Assembly: GCA_964429195.1 (NCBI GenBank)
Contig: CAYSBC010000015.1
Coordinates: 1 to 35,876 of the forward strand
Direction of reading: 5' to 3'
DNA: 35,876 nucleotides
Origin: JBBAFM01 sp041655415
Lineage (GTDB): Bacteria > Bacillota > Clostridia > Peptostreptococcales > JAAYPU01
Shown here: positions 1 to 8,310 of the stretch, piece by piece
Numbering within the stretch: the first letter of the stretch is position 1
Layout: each line of letters opens with the position of its first letter
Notes under the pieces: model-generated
What the model was told of the DNA's origin: nothing
The model's input: only the letters and a program-made list of their open reading frames with translations
The model's database searches: none
Program-made: the position numbers and the translations under genes

Positions 1-3
1 CAA

Positions 4-39
4 TTTAAAAACTCCTGAGGCTTCTATTCTCAGGAGTTT
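4..39 (-). terminator. Rho-independent terminator after cca
   Basis: Positions 9-19 and 29-39 are perfect 11-bp inverted arms around a 9-nt loop. Read on the minus strand the hairpin is followed by TTTTAAATT. It begins four bases past the cca stop codon, so it ends the minus-strand transcript carrying cca and probably the PTS IIC-like gene. Confidence 0.85.
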
Positions 40-42
40 CCT

Positions 43-1416
43 TTAAGTTCGTTCTTCCGGCAATTGGCCATGCATTGTCTTCATCCTGTCTAATGCAAAT
101 TGTAGAAGATAATCCTTATGATTCATTTCCGGTTCCTCTATAACAAAATCCAATATTTCTTTTAAAAGCAGTCCTATCTCTTTTCCTTGCTTTATGCCCA
201 ATTCCATTAGGTCATACCCATTAATAGCCAAATCCTTTATCTCAAAGCACTCTTTACTTTTTAAGATTTCCCTTGCCATCATTTCCATCTTCTCTAATCT
301 TTCAAAACTATTTTCAAAATACTTAGGATTTTTCGATAAGTTATCCGCTCGTTTTACCTTTAATAGTTTAAAAAAATTATCCGGTCCAATTTTATTGAGA
401 TAACGTTTTATGGATTTACTCGTTTCGCCTATCTTTGCATTATGGTATTTTATGAGACAAGTTATTGTGGATATGATTTCATGATTATATTTCATGCGGG
501 TCAATATAGACTTAGCTATTTCAGCAGAGACCTTTGTATGCCCATAAAAGTGATCTATTCCACTTTCATCAACAGTCTTTGTGTAGGGTTTTCCTATATC
601 ATGAAGCAACATGGTAAGCCTTAAGTCCAACTGATTTTCGATGCAAGTCATCGCTTTCAAGCTATGAAGAGCCACATTATACTGATGATACTTAATGTTT
701 TGTTCCGTATGAAAAGCATCCTCATATTCGGGTATAATTTTATCCATGAATCCCAACTCATAAATTAATTTAAAACAGCAGGGATGGTCGGAAATAACTA
801 TTTTACTTATTTCATCCCGAATGCGCTCCATGGCCACATATTTCAAATTATCTCCAAGTTCTAAAATAGCCTCTTTTGATTCATTATCTATTTTAAAATT
901 CAATTGTGACGCAAACCTTATAGCCCTGAGTATACGAAGTCCATCTTCATTAAAACGTTCCCTGGGATTCCCAACGCATCGTATGACTTTTCTATGAATA
1001 TCCAAAACACCTTCAAAGGGATCAACCAATCCTTTTTCGTGATTATAGGCCATAGCATTGATCGTAAAATCTCTTCGCTTTAAATCTTCTATTATGGATC
1101 CTATGAATTTTACCTCTTCCGGCCGTCTTTTATCTTTATAGATTCCGTCTGTTCTGTAGGTTGTCACCTCGAAGCCTTGCTGATTGATAACAATGGTGAT
1201 TGTTCCATGCTGTATACCGGTATCTATTGTGTCCTTAAAGATTTTCTTGATGTCTTCCGGAAAAGCATTGGTGGTAATATCCCAATCAAAGGGGTTTCGA
1301 TGGAGTATGGCATCCCTTACGCATCCTCCGACAATAAAACCTTCGAAATCATGTTCTTGAAGTTTCTCTAAAATGTACTCTACCTCATGGGGTAGAGCTA
1401 TTCTTAATTCATCCAT
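43..1416 (-). CDS. cca: CCA-adding tRNA nucleotidyltransferase with HD domain
   Basis: This 457-aa protein adds or repairs the 3' CCA end of tRNAs in the cytoplasm. The class II nucleotidyltransferase head is seen near residues 25-60: GGCVRD followed by the metal-binding DWD of FDWDITT. RRDFTINAMAY and the RILRAIRFASQLNF helix typical of the poly(A) polymerase/CCA family follow. A C-terminal HD-type phosphohydrolase region carries LLHDIGKP and HFYGHTKVSAEIA, the long form common in Clostridia; Bacillus enzymes are nearer 400 aa and lack it. The start ATG has only a weak GGGATGG-like ribosome site. It lies 41 bp behind the PTS IIC-like gene, so the two may be co-transcribed. The specificity (full CCA versus a CC- or A-adding enzyme) is inferred from the absence of a paralogue in the window. 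Confidence 0.93.
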   Translation of the reverse strand: MDELRIALPHEVEYILEKLQEHDFEGFIVGGCVRDAILHRNPFDWDITTNAFPEDIKKIFKDTIDTGIQHGTITIVINQQGFEVTTYRTDGIYKDKRRPEEVKFIGSIIEDLKRRDFTINAMAYNHEKGLVDPFEGVLDIHRKVIRCVGNPRERFNEDGLRILRAIRFASQLNFKIDNESKEAILELGDNLKYVAMERIRDEISKIVISDHPCCFKLIYELGFMDKIIPEYEDAFHTEQNIKYHQYNVALHSLKAMTCIENQLDLRLTMLLHDIGKPYTKTVDESGIDHFYGHTKVSAEIAKSILTRMKYNHEIISTITCLIKYHNAKIGETSKSIKRYLNKIGPDNFFKLLKVKRADNLSKNPKYFENSFERLEKMEMMAREILKSKECFEIKDLAINGYDLMELGIKQGKEIGLLLKEILDFVIEEPEMNHKDYLLQFALDRMKTMHGQLPEERT

Positions 1417-1457
1417 ATAACCATCCCATTTCTTCCCATGCCATTACGAAATTTGTA

Positions 1458-2516
1458 TCATATATCCAATCGCATATCACCGAATTTTATCCACTTTTTC
1501 TTGCGCATAAATTCACTGATGATTAAAGTGATAATTGCGGGAAGAATAATATGCAGGATTAATATTTTCATCAATAAAACAGTAGGCGTTGTCATATCAA
1601 TCATAGTTTGGTAGGTCATGAGTTGTCCCACTAAACCTGATGTACCCATGCCTGATCCAGCAGGATTATTTTCCATTTTAAACAGAATGGTGGATACAGG
1701 TCCGAGTATTGCACTTGTGATAATAGGGGGTATCCATATCCTCGGACTCTTTACAATATTAGGCATTTGCAGCATAGATGTCCCCAGTCCTTGTGATAAT
1801 AAGCCATTTAATTTGTTTTCTCGATAACTTGCAACGGCAAAACCAACCATTTGCGCAGAACACCCTACCGTAGCTGCTCCGCCCGCAAGTCCGCTTAATC
1901 CTAACATAATTGAAATGGCTGCAGAACTTATTGGCAATGTTAATATGATTCCCATGACAACGGAAACTATGATTCCCATAGCAAATGGTCTTAATTGGGT
2001 TGCCCATACGATAAATACCCCTAATCGAACCATGAGGTCTGAAATAGGAGGCCCTACGATTATTCCTACTATGCTCCCAGATACAATCGATACAAGAGGT
2101 GTTAAGACAATATCCACTTTTGTTTTACCGGAAATTAAAAGACCTACTTCAACTCCAATAATTGCCGCTAAAAAGGCTCCTATGGGGTCTCCGGGCCCTA
2201 TTAAGAGCACATTCCCTTCTACAAACATCGTGCCTGGGACCAGTTTAGATGCATAAGCACCTATGAGCCCCGTAACAGCAGATGAATGGATTACTAAATT
2301 GGGAGCCTTAAGAGAATGGGCAACGCCAATACCAATACCGGCTCCAGTTGCAATAGATGCTACCGATCCTATGCCATTGAGTAAAATTCCAATATTCCCT
2401 CCAATAAGCATTCCAATTTGTTTTATAATGAGTCCTACGAGAAGCGTTGAAAAAAGCCCCAAGGCCATACCCGACATGCTTTTTACCAAATATCTGTCAA
2501 TGAATCTTTTAAACAT
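1458..2516 (-). CDS. PfoR-like PTS transporter subunit IIC (membrane protein)
   Basis: A 352-aa, very hydrophobic protein with about eight to ten membrane segments. Blocks such as GVAHSLKAPNLVIHSSA, VDIVLTPLVSIVSG, GLSGLAGGAATVGCSAQMVG and NPAGSGMGTSGLVGQ are those of the stand-alone IIC family historically named after the Clostridium perfringens toxin regulator PfoR. No IIA or IIB domain is attached and none is encoded nearby, so the substrate and even phosphotransfer dependence are unknown. An upstream in-frame ATG at 2555 has no ribosome site; the ATG at 2516 follows AAGGGGTGAG and is chosen. The upstream region carries repeated ACATGTCTT half-sites next to a niacin-type repressor gene, hinting at NiaR control. 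If so, a link to niacin uptake is possible but unproven. Confidence 0.85.
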   Translation of the reverse strand: MFKRFIDRYLVKSMSGMALGLFSTLLVGLIIKQIGMLIGGNIGILLNGIGSVASIATGAGIGIGVAHSLKAPNLVIHSSAVTGLIGAYASKLVPGTMFVEGNVLLIGPGDPIGAFLAAIIGVEVGLLISGKTKVDIVLTPLVSIVSGSIVGIIVGPPISDLMVRLGVFIVWATQLRPFAMGIIVSVVMGIILTLPISSAAISIMLGLSGLAGGAATVGCSAQMVGFAVASYRENKLNGLLSQGLGTSMLQMPNIVKSPRIWIPPIITSAILGPVSTILFKMENNPAGSGMGTSGLVGQLMTYQTMIDMTTPTVLLMKILILHIILPAIITLIISEFMRKKKWIKFGDMRLDI

Positions 2517-2546
2517 AAACTCACCCCTTCTGACTTTCTTAATGTT

Positions 2547-2603
2547 ATTACACATGTCTTGTCAACGTTATGAAAAAATATAACATCTCTCTTAAAGACA
2601 TGT
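2547..2603 (-). promoter_or_regulatory. Candidate NiaR operators and promoter of the IIC-like gene
   Basis: Plus-strand positions 2583-2603 form an imperfect palindrome whose right half reads AAGACATGT. A second element at 2550-2572 carries the same core in the other orientation, ACATGTCTTGTCAACG. A minus-strand -35 (TTGACA, 2560-2565) lies inside the second element, with a weak -10 about 17 bp on. The arrangement, two related half-sites over a promoter next to a niaR gene, fits a repressor operator. I cannot confirm a match to the published NiaR motif from memory. Confidence 0.45.
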
Positions 2604-2645
2604 AATTTGTACTTTTAATGTTATTCTCCCTCTTTCGTTAGGCAG

Positions 2646-3170
2646 CTAGTCATTCTTTTTTTCCAAGTATCCCCTTTCTCCCAATTTTTCCATGATTTTA
2701 ATATAATCCTTTTCCTTCATTACTTTGACATGGTGAATGTGTTTTCCACCTGTCAATGTAGCCAATGGACTGGCCTTTTTTTCAGTTATGGTCTGGACAA
2801 ACTCTTCAACATCTGCAATAGACCTTAAATTGAGTTCTCTTTTTATGTTCCCATATACAGTATGGTCAACACATACATCCAGTACGATTCCGCCATTGTT
2901 GACCATGATTCTTAACTCTTCCTCTAGGTCCTGAAGATTGTTATGGTTGCAGACAATAGACTTTATGATGCCATCATCTTGCTTCTTGTAAAGAATGTAT
3001 CCATTGGACGTGGCAATGATGTCTAACCCTGTAGCTCTGATTAATGCGATATCCTGTACGATGACTTGCCTGCTAACATTAAAAAGCTCAGCTAGCCTAT
3101 TTCCCGTAAGAGGCTCTTCTGCATTTTCCAAAATCTTAATCATTTCTTCCCGACGTTTTTTTGTTAACAT
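2646..3170 (-). CDS. niaR: NiaR-type transcriptional repressor (HTH plus 3H domain)
   Basis: A 174-aa regulator. Residues 5-60 form a winged helix-turn-helix (LTGNRLAELFNVSRQVIVQD). Residues about 70-174 are a 3H domain, named for three conserved histidines. H76, E84, H144 and H146 (in GGKHIHHVK) match the metal-binding pattern described for the Thermotoga NiaR homologue TM1602. Family members repress NAD synthesis and niacin-transport genes when nicotinic acid is plentiful. No nad gene is present in the window; the nearest plausible target is the IIC-like gene immediately downstream, whose promoter holds repeated ACATGTCTT motifs. The gene is the last of the MATE-luxS-mtnN-niaR run, 20 bp behind mtnN. 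Family assignment is firm; the effector and target are inferred. Confidence 0.88.
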   Translation of the reverse strand: MLTKKRREEMIKILENAEEPLTGNRLAELFNVSRQVIVQDIALIRATGLDIIATSNGYILYKKQDDGIIKSIVCNHNNLQDLEEELRIMVNNGGIVLDVCVDHTVYGNIKRELNLRSIADVEEFVQTITEKKASPLATLTGGKHIHHVKVMKEKDYIKIMEKLGERGYLEKKND

Positions 3171-3190
3171 ACCTTTATCCCCTATTTCCT

Positions 3191-3880
3191 TTAATCTTCT
3201 ATTAAAAAATGCTTGATCATTTCTATGGAGTTCTTAGCAGCCATATGCTGGAATTCTATGAAATCCACGGTGGATTCACTATCGGCATTATCCGATATGG
3301 ATCTGACCACAGCAAAATCAACTTGATTGACATAGCACACCTGAGCAATACTCGCCCCTTCCATTTCACAGGCAATTGCTCCAAATCGGTCTACAATAGG
3401 ATAGAGTTTTTCTTTGTCACCTATAAATTGATCTCCGGTTGCAATAATCCCTTTATGCACCTTGAGTCCTTGTATTTTCTTAGCCACCTTTTCCAATCGT
3501 TCTACCAAGATGTCACTGCTGGGAATTTCTACTCTGTTGATGCCAAAGATAAAGCCTAAAGGATCTCCTAAAGAGGATGTGTCCATGTCATGTTGCACCA
3601 AGGCACTTCCTATAACGATATCCCCTATTTTTATTTTCGGCGACATCCCTCCTGCAATACCTGTATTAAGAATTATATTGACAGGATACTTTAGAATCAT
3701 TGTCTGCGTACAGATGGCAGCATTCACCTTGCCAATACCGCAAACTGCTACAACAACTTGTTTGCCATACAAATATCCGGTACAGTATTCTATACCGCTA
3801 ATCACCTCTGTAACAGAATTCTTGATTTGCGCTTTTAATTCATCTACTTCTATTCGCATTGCCCCTATAATTCCTATCAT
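3191..3880 (-). CDS. mtnN: 5'-methylthioadenosine/S-adenosylhomocysteine nucleosidase
   Basis: A 229-aa cytosolic nucleosidase that removes adenine from methylthioadenosine and S-adenosylhomocysteine. The length and the start MIGIIGAMRIEVDELK are typical. GIAGGMSPKIKIGDIVIG forms the phosphorylase-like core, EMEGASIAQVC carries the sugar-binding Met-Glu pair and SISDNAD holds the catalytic Asp that protonates adenine. It begins 15 bp after luxS and its product S-ribosylhomocysteine is the LuxS substrate, so the two genes make consecutive steps of the activated methyl cycle. Confidence 0.95.
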   Translation of the reverse strand: MIGIIGAMRIEVDELKAQIKNSVTEVISGIEYCTGYLYGKQVVVAVCGIGKVNAAICTQTMILKYPVNIILNTGIAGGMSPKIKIGDIVIGSALVQHDMDTSSLGDPLGFIFGINRVEIPSSDILVERLEKVAKKIQGLKVHKGIIATGDQFIGDKEKLYPIVDRFGAIACEMEGASIAQVCYVNQVDFAVVRSISDNADSESTVDFIEFQHMAAKNSIEMIKHFLIED

Positions 3881-3895
3881 GCCATACGTCTCCTT

Positions 3896-4375
3896 TTACA
3901 CAGGATAATTTAAATTTTCTTTTGATATATCCTTTAATATATTCTTTAAATATTCCTTAGCCAAGTATTTTGCCATGGGCAGATTCATATCCAAATAGCA
4001 ACCGCAATCTTTAGCCGTGGCACCGGGTATTTCACCCTCATATTCCGATATAAATGTAAACATATCTCTCACGAGATCAAGGACGTCAACAGATTCATAA
4101 TCCCCGGAAAGTAAAAGGTAAAAGCCTGTCCGACATCCCATTGGACCAAAATAAATAATTTTCTCACCGTATTCCCTGTGATTGCGAAGATAAGTGGCTC
4201 CTAAATGCTCTATAGTATGCATTTCTGCTGTGTTCATTACCGGTTCAAAATTAGGCCTTTTCATCCTTATATCCAAGGTGGTTACCACGCTATGACCAAC
4301 AGAATCCTTCCTCGAAACATAAATACCCGGTTGAAGCCTTAGATGATCGACTGTAAAACTAGCAATCTTCTCCAT
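3896..4375 (-). CDS. luxS: S-ribosylhomocysteine lyase (AI-2 synthase)
   Basis: A 159-aa metalloenzyme that splits S-ribosylhomocysteine into homocysteine and DPD, the precursor of autoinducer-2. HTIEH at residues 53-57 supplies two metal-binding histidines. GCRTGFY carries the catalytic Cys and DCGCYLD the third metal ligand, and the length is standard. The start lies 17 bp inside the 3' end of the MATE exporter gene, using GGAAA within that gene as a ribosome site, so translation is probably coupled. It is followed 15 bp later by mtnN, the preceding enzyme of the pathway. Whether AI-2 is used as a signal here or is only a by-product cannot be judged: no lsr or luxP/luxQ-like genes are present in the window. 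Confidence 0.96.
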   Translation of the reverse strand: MEKIASFTVDHLRLQPGIYVSRKDSVGHSVVTTLDIRMKRPNFEPVMNTAEMHTIEHLGATYLRNHREYGEKIIYFGPMGCRTGFYLLLSGDYESVDVLDLVRDMFTFISEYEGEIPGATAKDCGCYLDMNLPMAKYLAKEYLKNILKDISKENLNYPV

Positions 4376-5771
4376 TTTGAATATATTTCCTTTCCGTTTT
4401 ATTCACAAATCTCTTTATCCTCTTAATGGAAGGTACCATTATAATAATCGAAAATACAAGTGTTCCAATATCTGCTACAAATTGAGCCATTAGTACGCCC
4501 TCTAATCCTAAAATTCTAGGCAGTATCAAGACTGCAGGAATAAAAAATATACCCTGTCTCGATACGGATAATATCAACGCTGCCTTTGCTTTTCCAATGG
4601 CCTGATAAAATACGCTAATGACATTGGAGCAGGACATCATAACTAGAGATCCCAACGCATATTTCAAATAAACTTGTGCAATGTCCATAACAGCCGGTTC
4701 AGGCCTAAATAGACCTAATATTTGTTTCGAAAAAACAAAGGATAAAGCTGTGGTAATGATTGAGAATGCCAAACCTATTTTTATTGTAACATAAATTGCC
4801 TCTAAAACCCTATCATATCTTCTTGCTCCATAATTGAATCCTGCAACAGGCTGAAAACCTTGTGATAGTCCAAAAATAAAATACATAATGATCATAATCA
4901 TTTTTAAAACTATTCCTACAGAAGCCAAAGCTACTTCGCCGCCATAAGAAAAAGCCGAATGATTAAGCAAAGCCAGCGCAATACTGACTAATATCTGACG
5001 CGCAAATGTAGGAGAGCCTATCTTGACAATTGCAAGAAGAATGTTCATTTCAACCTTTATATTCTTCATACTTAACTCCAGTAAGCTTTTCTTACGGATA
5101 TAGTAAGCCACCAATAAAATAAGGGTGACGATTTGGGATATCGTCGTGGCTATGGCTGCACCTTCCACTCCCATATCAAAAGTGAAAATGAAAAGAGGGT
5201 CCAGTATAATATTTAATACAGCACCTATAATCATGGCAATCATGGAATGCCTTGCACTGCCCTCTGCTCTTAAGAGGTTGTTTAAGGTCATATTCATAAT
5301 GGTTGCAAAGCCACCTAACATGATATAAAAACCATATCCCTCAGCGTATGCCATAAAGCTTTCCTTTGCCCCAAACATTACTAATAAGGGTTTTAAGAAA
5401 ATAATGCTCAATAGGGTAGCTAAAATACCCATCGTCAAGGATAAGAGAATATTCGTCGTACATATTTGATTGGCCTTGTCCATATTATTTTGCCCTAATA
5501 ACCTTGATATAAAGGAACCGCCTCCAATACCTAAGGCAAGTCCTATGGAGGATAAGACCATAGTGATTGGATAAACAACTTGGGCTGCGCTGGTAGCTTC
5601 TTTCCCAATCCATGAAACAAACATGGTATCTACCATATTGTATAATCCCATAATTACGAGTCCGGTTATAGAGGGTATGGCCATTTTTATAATAGCCTTT
5701 GAAATGGAATACTCTTTCATTATTTTTATACGTTCATCTAGCATCTTTATACCTATATTCTTTCTAGTCAT
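4359..5771 (-). CDS. MATE family multidrug/sodium antiporter
   Basis: A 470-aa polytopic protein with about 12 predicted membrane helices in two similar halves. The N-terminal half has GLYNMVDTMFVSWIGKEATS and the loop GGGSFISRLLGQ; the C-terminal half has GLSQGFQPVAGFNYGARRYDR, all hallmarks of MATE exporters (NorM/DinF-like branch typical of Firmicutes). The family exports drugs or metabolites using sodium or proton gradients. The start is uncertain: the ATG at 5771 lacks a good ribosome site, while the ATG at 5744 follows a weak AGGT. The gene leads the luxS-mtnN-niaR run and overlaps luxS by 17 bp. A strong promoter is visible upstream. The substrate is unknown; linkage to the methyl-cycle genes is suggestive only. 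Confidence 0.9.
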   Translation of the reverse strand: MTRKNIGIKMLDERIKIMKEYSISKAIIKMAIPSITGLVIMGLYNMVDTMFVSWIGKEATSAAQVVYPITMVLSSIGLALGIGGGSFISRLLGQNNMDKANQICTTNILLSLTMGILATLLSIIFLKPLLVMFGAKESFMAYAEGYGFYIMLGGFATIMNMTLNNLLRAEGSARHSMIAMIIGAVLNIILDPLFIFTFDMGVEGAAIATTISQIVTLILLVAYYIRKKSLLELSMKNIKVEMNILLAIVKIGSPTFARQILVSIALALLNHSAFSYGGEVALASVGIVLKMIMIIMYFIFGLSQGFQPVAGFNYGARRYDRVLEAIYVTIKIGLAFSIITTALSFVFSKQILGLFRPEPAVMDIAQVYLKYALGSLVMMSCSNVISVFYQAIGKAKAALILSVSRQGIFFIPAVLILPRILGLEGVLMAQFVADIGTLVFSIIIMVPSIKRIKRFVNKTERKYIQNGEDC

Positions 5772-5791
5772 ATTAACTGTGTACTATAAAA

Positions 5792-5820
5792 ACAATACTC
5801 ATTTTACTTAGAAAAGTCAA
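5792..5820 (-). promoter_or_regulatory. Sigma-A promoter of the MATE-luxS-mtnN-niaR unit
   Basis: On the minus strand TTGACT (5815-5820) is followed by exactly 17 bp and TATTGT (5792-5797), 20-48 bp upstream of the furthest MATE start. The spacing is ideal and the -35 differs from consensus in one base. Confidence 0.65.
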
Positions 5821-5851
5821 TATGAGACCACACAGACTCATAAACAACATA

Positions 5852-5887
5852 CTTAAAAAGCAATCTCCATAATGAGAAGATTGCTTT
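5852..5887 (-). terminator. Terminator after the DEAD-box helicase
   Basis: Arms 5857-5866 and 5878-5887 (AAAGCAATCT and its complement) form a perfect 10-bp stem with an 11-nt loop. On the minus strand it runs into TTAAG after the TTT of the stem. It sits 15 bp past the helicase stop codon and before the MATE promoter. Confidence 0.75.
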
Positions 5888-5902
5888 CTAATTCTAATTT
5901 TA

Positions 5903-7540
5903 CTATCTTTTATTTATTTTAGCTCTTTCGATGCTGATCTTTTTACCTTTTATCTTTTTGTGATTCATTTCCTTCACTATTTTTGAAGCATCTTTATTTT
6001 TTACATTGACAAAGGAAAATTTATCAAAGATATCAATCACACCAATTTTGTCCTTGCTAATATTGGCTTCACCTGTGAAAGCACCTACGATATGATTTGC
6101 GTTGATCCCATCAAGTCTGCCCACATTAATGAATAAACGTGTGAAATCCTTTGAAGCAGTCTCCGGTTTTCCTATGGACTCACTCATTTTTCCGGCGGCT
6201 TTACCCTTATTTCTTTCCTCAGAGAATCTGGCATTGATATCATTTAATCCTGTCTTCTCATAAAGATCTAAATTAGACTTGATCAAAGCGGCTACAATCT
6301 TATCCAAAGGATATTTTTCCGTATCAATATCTTCAAGTATTTCTAAGTATTGGGATAGATTCTCGTTTTCAATAATTCCCGTAATTTCATCCATAAAATA
6401 TTCTGTTTTTTTCTTATTGACTTGATCCAAAGTAGGTATAGCATTTTTCTCAATATGTTTTTTCGTATAGTGCATAATATTCGAAATACGTCTTCTGTCT
6501 TTTTTTGTTACCAATGTAATGGATCTGCCAAATCGCCCTGCTCTACCACTTCTGCCTATTCTATGCACATAGTAATCTTCTTTTTCCGGCACATCATAAT
6601 TGATAATAACATCGACATCCTTAATATCAAGCCCTCTTGCTGCTACATCTGTTGCTACAAGAATATTAATTAACCCTTTATTAAATCGGTCTAACACCTT
6701 TAATCTAGCCTCTTGTTTCAAATCCCCGTGAATCTTTTCCGCTTTATAATCCTTCATTTGCAATGCATTGGTAACATCATCTACAATGTTTTTCATGTTG
6801 CAAAAGATAATGCATCTTTTAGGTCTTGTTACATCTAATATACGAGATAAAGCCTCAATTTTATTTTTTTCATCCACCTCAGAATATTCCTGCTCAATCG
6901 TATCCGCAGTAATCATCTTTGTATCTGTTTTAATGAATTCAGGAGATTTCTGATACTTATTCGTTAGATTAAGAATGGGTTCAGGCATAGTCGCCGAAAA
7001 TAGAAGCGTTTGCCTTTCCTCAGGCATTTGTTCAAGTATTAACTCAATATCTTCTCTAAATCCCATTTTTAACATTTCATCCGCTTCATCGAGGACAATG
7101 TGCTTGATATTGTCAATCTTCAAAGTCTTTCTGTTGATATGATCAATGGTTCGTCCCGGTGTTCCTATAATGATTTGAGGACCCCTTTTTAACGCCAATA
7201 ATTGATGATGTATCGGTTCCCCACCATATAAGGCAACAGCCTTAATACCGTGTAAATATTTACTTATTTTATTAAATTCATTTGTTACCTGCACTGCTAA
7301 CTCTCGGGTAGGCAGTAAAACAAGGGTTTGCGGTTTCTTTAAACTGCTGTCTGTGTTCTCCAATAAAGGTACAGCAAAGGCCGCCGTCTTGCCTGTCCCT
7401 GTTTGGGATTGACCTATGACATCTTTGCCTTCCAGCACAAGAGGAATACAGTTTTTTTGTATGTATGTCAATTCCGTATAACCCATATCTTCTATTGCTT
7501 TTTTTATTTCTTGTGAAATATTCATGTTTTCAAATATCAT
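5903..7540 (-). CDS. DEAD-box ATP-dependent RNA helicase with DbpA-type tail
   Basis: A 545-aa RNA helicase. All core motifs are present: a Q motif near residue 21-27, GQSQTGTGKT (Walker A), PTRELA, GTPGR, DEAD in VLDEADEML, SAT, RGLDI and HRIGRSGRAGR. A linker of about 100 residues leads to a C-terminal domain (about 465-540, starting FTRLFINVGRLDGI) of the DbpA RNA-binding family. In DbpA this domain tethers the enzyme to 23S rRNA hairpin 92, so a role in large-subunit assembly or cold-associated RNA remodelling is likely. It is a CshA/DeaD/DbpA-class enzyme; I do not assign a symbol because these names overlap in Clostridia. The start at 7540 follows AGGATGAT at a long spacing; an ATG five codons in is an alternative. 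Confidence 0.93.
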   Translation of the reverse strand: MIFENMNISQEIKKAIEDMGYTELTYIQKNCIPLVLEGKDVIGQSQTGTGKTAAFAVPLLENTDSSLKKPQTLVLLPTRELAVQVTNEFNKISKYLHGIKAVALYGGEPIHHQLLALKRGPQIIIGTPGRTIDHINRKTLKIDNIKHIVLDEADEMLKMGFREDIELILEQMPEERQTLLFSATMPEPILNLTNKYQKSPEFIKTDTKMITADTIEQEYSEVDEKNKIEALSRILDVTRPKRCIIFCNMKNIVDDVTNALQMKDYKAEKIHGDLKQEARLKVLDRFNKGLINILVATDVAARGLDIKDVDVIINYDVPEKEDYYVHRIGRSGRAGRFGRSITLVTKKDRRRISNIMHYTKKHIEKNAIPTLDQVNKKKTEYFMDEITGIIENENLSQYLEILEDIDTEKYPLDKIVAALIKSNLDLYEKTGLNDINARFSEERNKGKAAGKMSESIGKPETASKDFTRLFINVGRLDGINANHIVGAFTGEANISKDKIGVIDIFDKFSFVNVKNKDASKIVKEMNHKKIKGKKISIERAKINKR

Positions 7541-7565
7541 TAAATTTTATCATCCTATTCTTTCT

Positions 7566-7700
7566 TCAATTTATCTTGTTTCTGCTCATTATTTGCTTTA
7601 TTTCTTTTAATTCTTTGTATATTTTATTGAGAGTGCCTTGTAAGGTAATCAGTATAATAAAAAAAATTATCAAAATTGCATACATCATATTCCTATCCAT
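7566..7700 (-). CDS. Small membrane protein, 44 aa, unknown function
   Basis: An ORF of 44 codons. Its ATG shares one base with the stop codon of the nucleotidase gene (TAATG), with GGGAG seven bases upstream, so translational coupling is likely. The product has a hydrophobic N-terminal helix (about residues 5-22, MYAILIIFFIILITL) followed by a charged amphipathic helix rich in Lys and Glu (NKIYKELKEIKQI). This gives a single-pass protein with a cytosolic tail. The helicase gene begins 25 bp later. I do not recognise a family; a holin-like or membrane-anchoring peptide are guesses. The overlap and ribosome site are the main evidence that it is real. Confidence 0.6.
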   Translation of the reverse strand: MDRNMMYAILIIFFIILITLQGTLNKIYKELKEIKQIMSRNKIN

Positions 7701-8266
7701 TACTTTTCTCCCATGATAATAGAACATATGTCCTGCCAATTATAAACCCGGGTAATTTTATGATTATCTTCTATTTTTTTATTATAGGTGCAATCTATCA
7801 AGAGCACATGTATCCCTGCCTCAGCTAGTTGAGTGGCGGTTTCAAGCCTATCCTCAATAAAGTAATCGCATTGGAGCTCTTGAGCTTGGGCAAGCTTATC
7901 ATGGGTCCCCAATAAATAAATATTATCATCGACAGGCAAATCATGTCTTTGAAGCCATTCCTTCGTCACTCTTTCCATGCGTTTTATACGAGCTGTAATA
8001 TAAAATATATTATGTTCTTGGGTCATTTTTTTTATACATTGGCTAGCATCCTCCCGAATAATAGCCTCGGAATGCATCTGTTCACCATATAATTTATAAT
8101 GTTTTACTAATTCTTCTATGCTGAGATCAAAAATTCTTTCTAAACTATACTCTATGACTTCTTCCGGTTTTATATTTCTATTAAAATGCTCATTGATTGA
8201 ATCCAACCAATAATAGGGCTCTGTAATAGTGCCATCTATATCAATTCCTATATTTAATCTTTTCAT
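7700..8266 (-). CDS. HAD-family 5'-nucleotidase-like phosphatase (YqfW-like)
   Basis: A 188-aa HAD hydrolase. GIDIDGT at residues 7-13 gives the nucleophile Asp9 and acid-base Asp11. YITARIKR supplies motif II (Thr), a conserved Lys lies near HDKLAQ and DYFIEDR is motif III. The overall arrangement resembles the 5'(3')-deoxyribonucleotidase NT5C and Bacillus YqfW group, so dephosphorylation of a (deoxy)nucleotide is the likely reaction, but the substrate is not fixed by sequence. AGGTGA lies directly upstream of the ATG. It is separated from rpmF by a terminator hairpin, so it depends on readthrough or its own promoter. Confidence 0.8.
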   Translation of the reverse strand: MKRLNIGIDIDGTITEPYYWLDSINEHFNRNIKPEEVIEYSLERIFDLSIEELVKHYKLYGEQMHSEAIIREDASQCIKKMTQEHNIFYITARIKRMERVTKEWLQRHDLPVDDNIYLLGTHDKLAQAQELQCDYFIEDRLETATQLAEAGIHVLLIDCTYNKKIEDNHKITRVYNWQDICSIIMGEK

Positions 8267-8280
8267 AATTTCACCTTAAA

Positions 8281-8305
8281 ATAAAAAGCTGCCATTTAGC
8301 AGCTT
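8281..8305 (-). terminator. Terminator after rpmF
   Basis: AAGCTGC (8286-8292) and GCAGCTT (8299-8305) form a 7-bp stem with a 6-nt loop. On the minus strand the hairpin is followed by TTTATTTTAA. It starts five bases after the rpmF stop codon and before the nucleotidase gene. Confidence 0.8.
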
Positions 8306-8310
8306 ATTCA

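Noticed and set aside
1915..2583. 113- and 106-codon plus-strand ORFs opposite the IIC-like gene
   Set aside because: They are Pro/Ile/Thr-rich mirror translations of a hydrophobic gene on the other strand.
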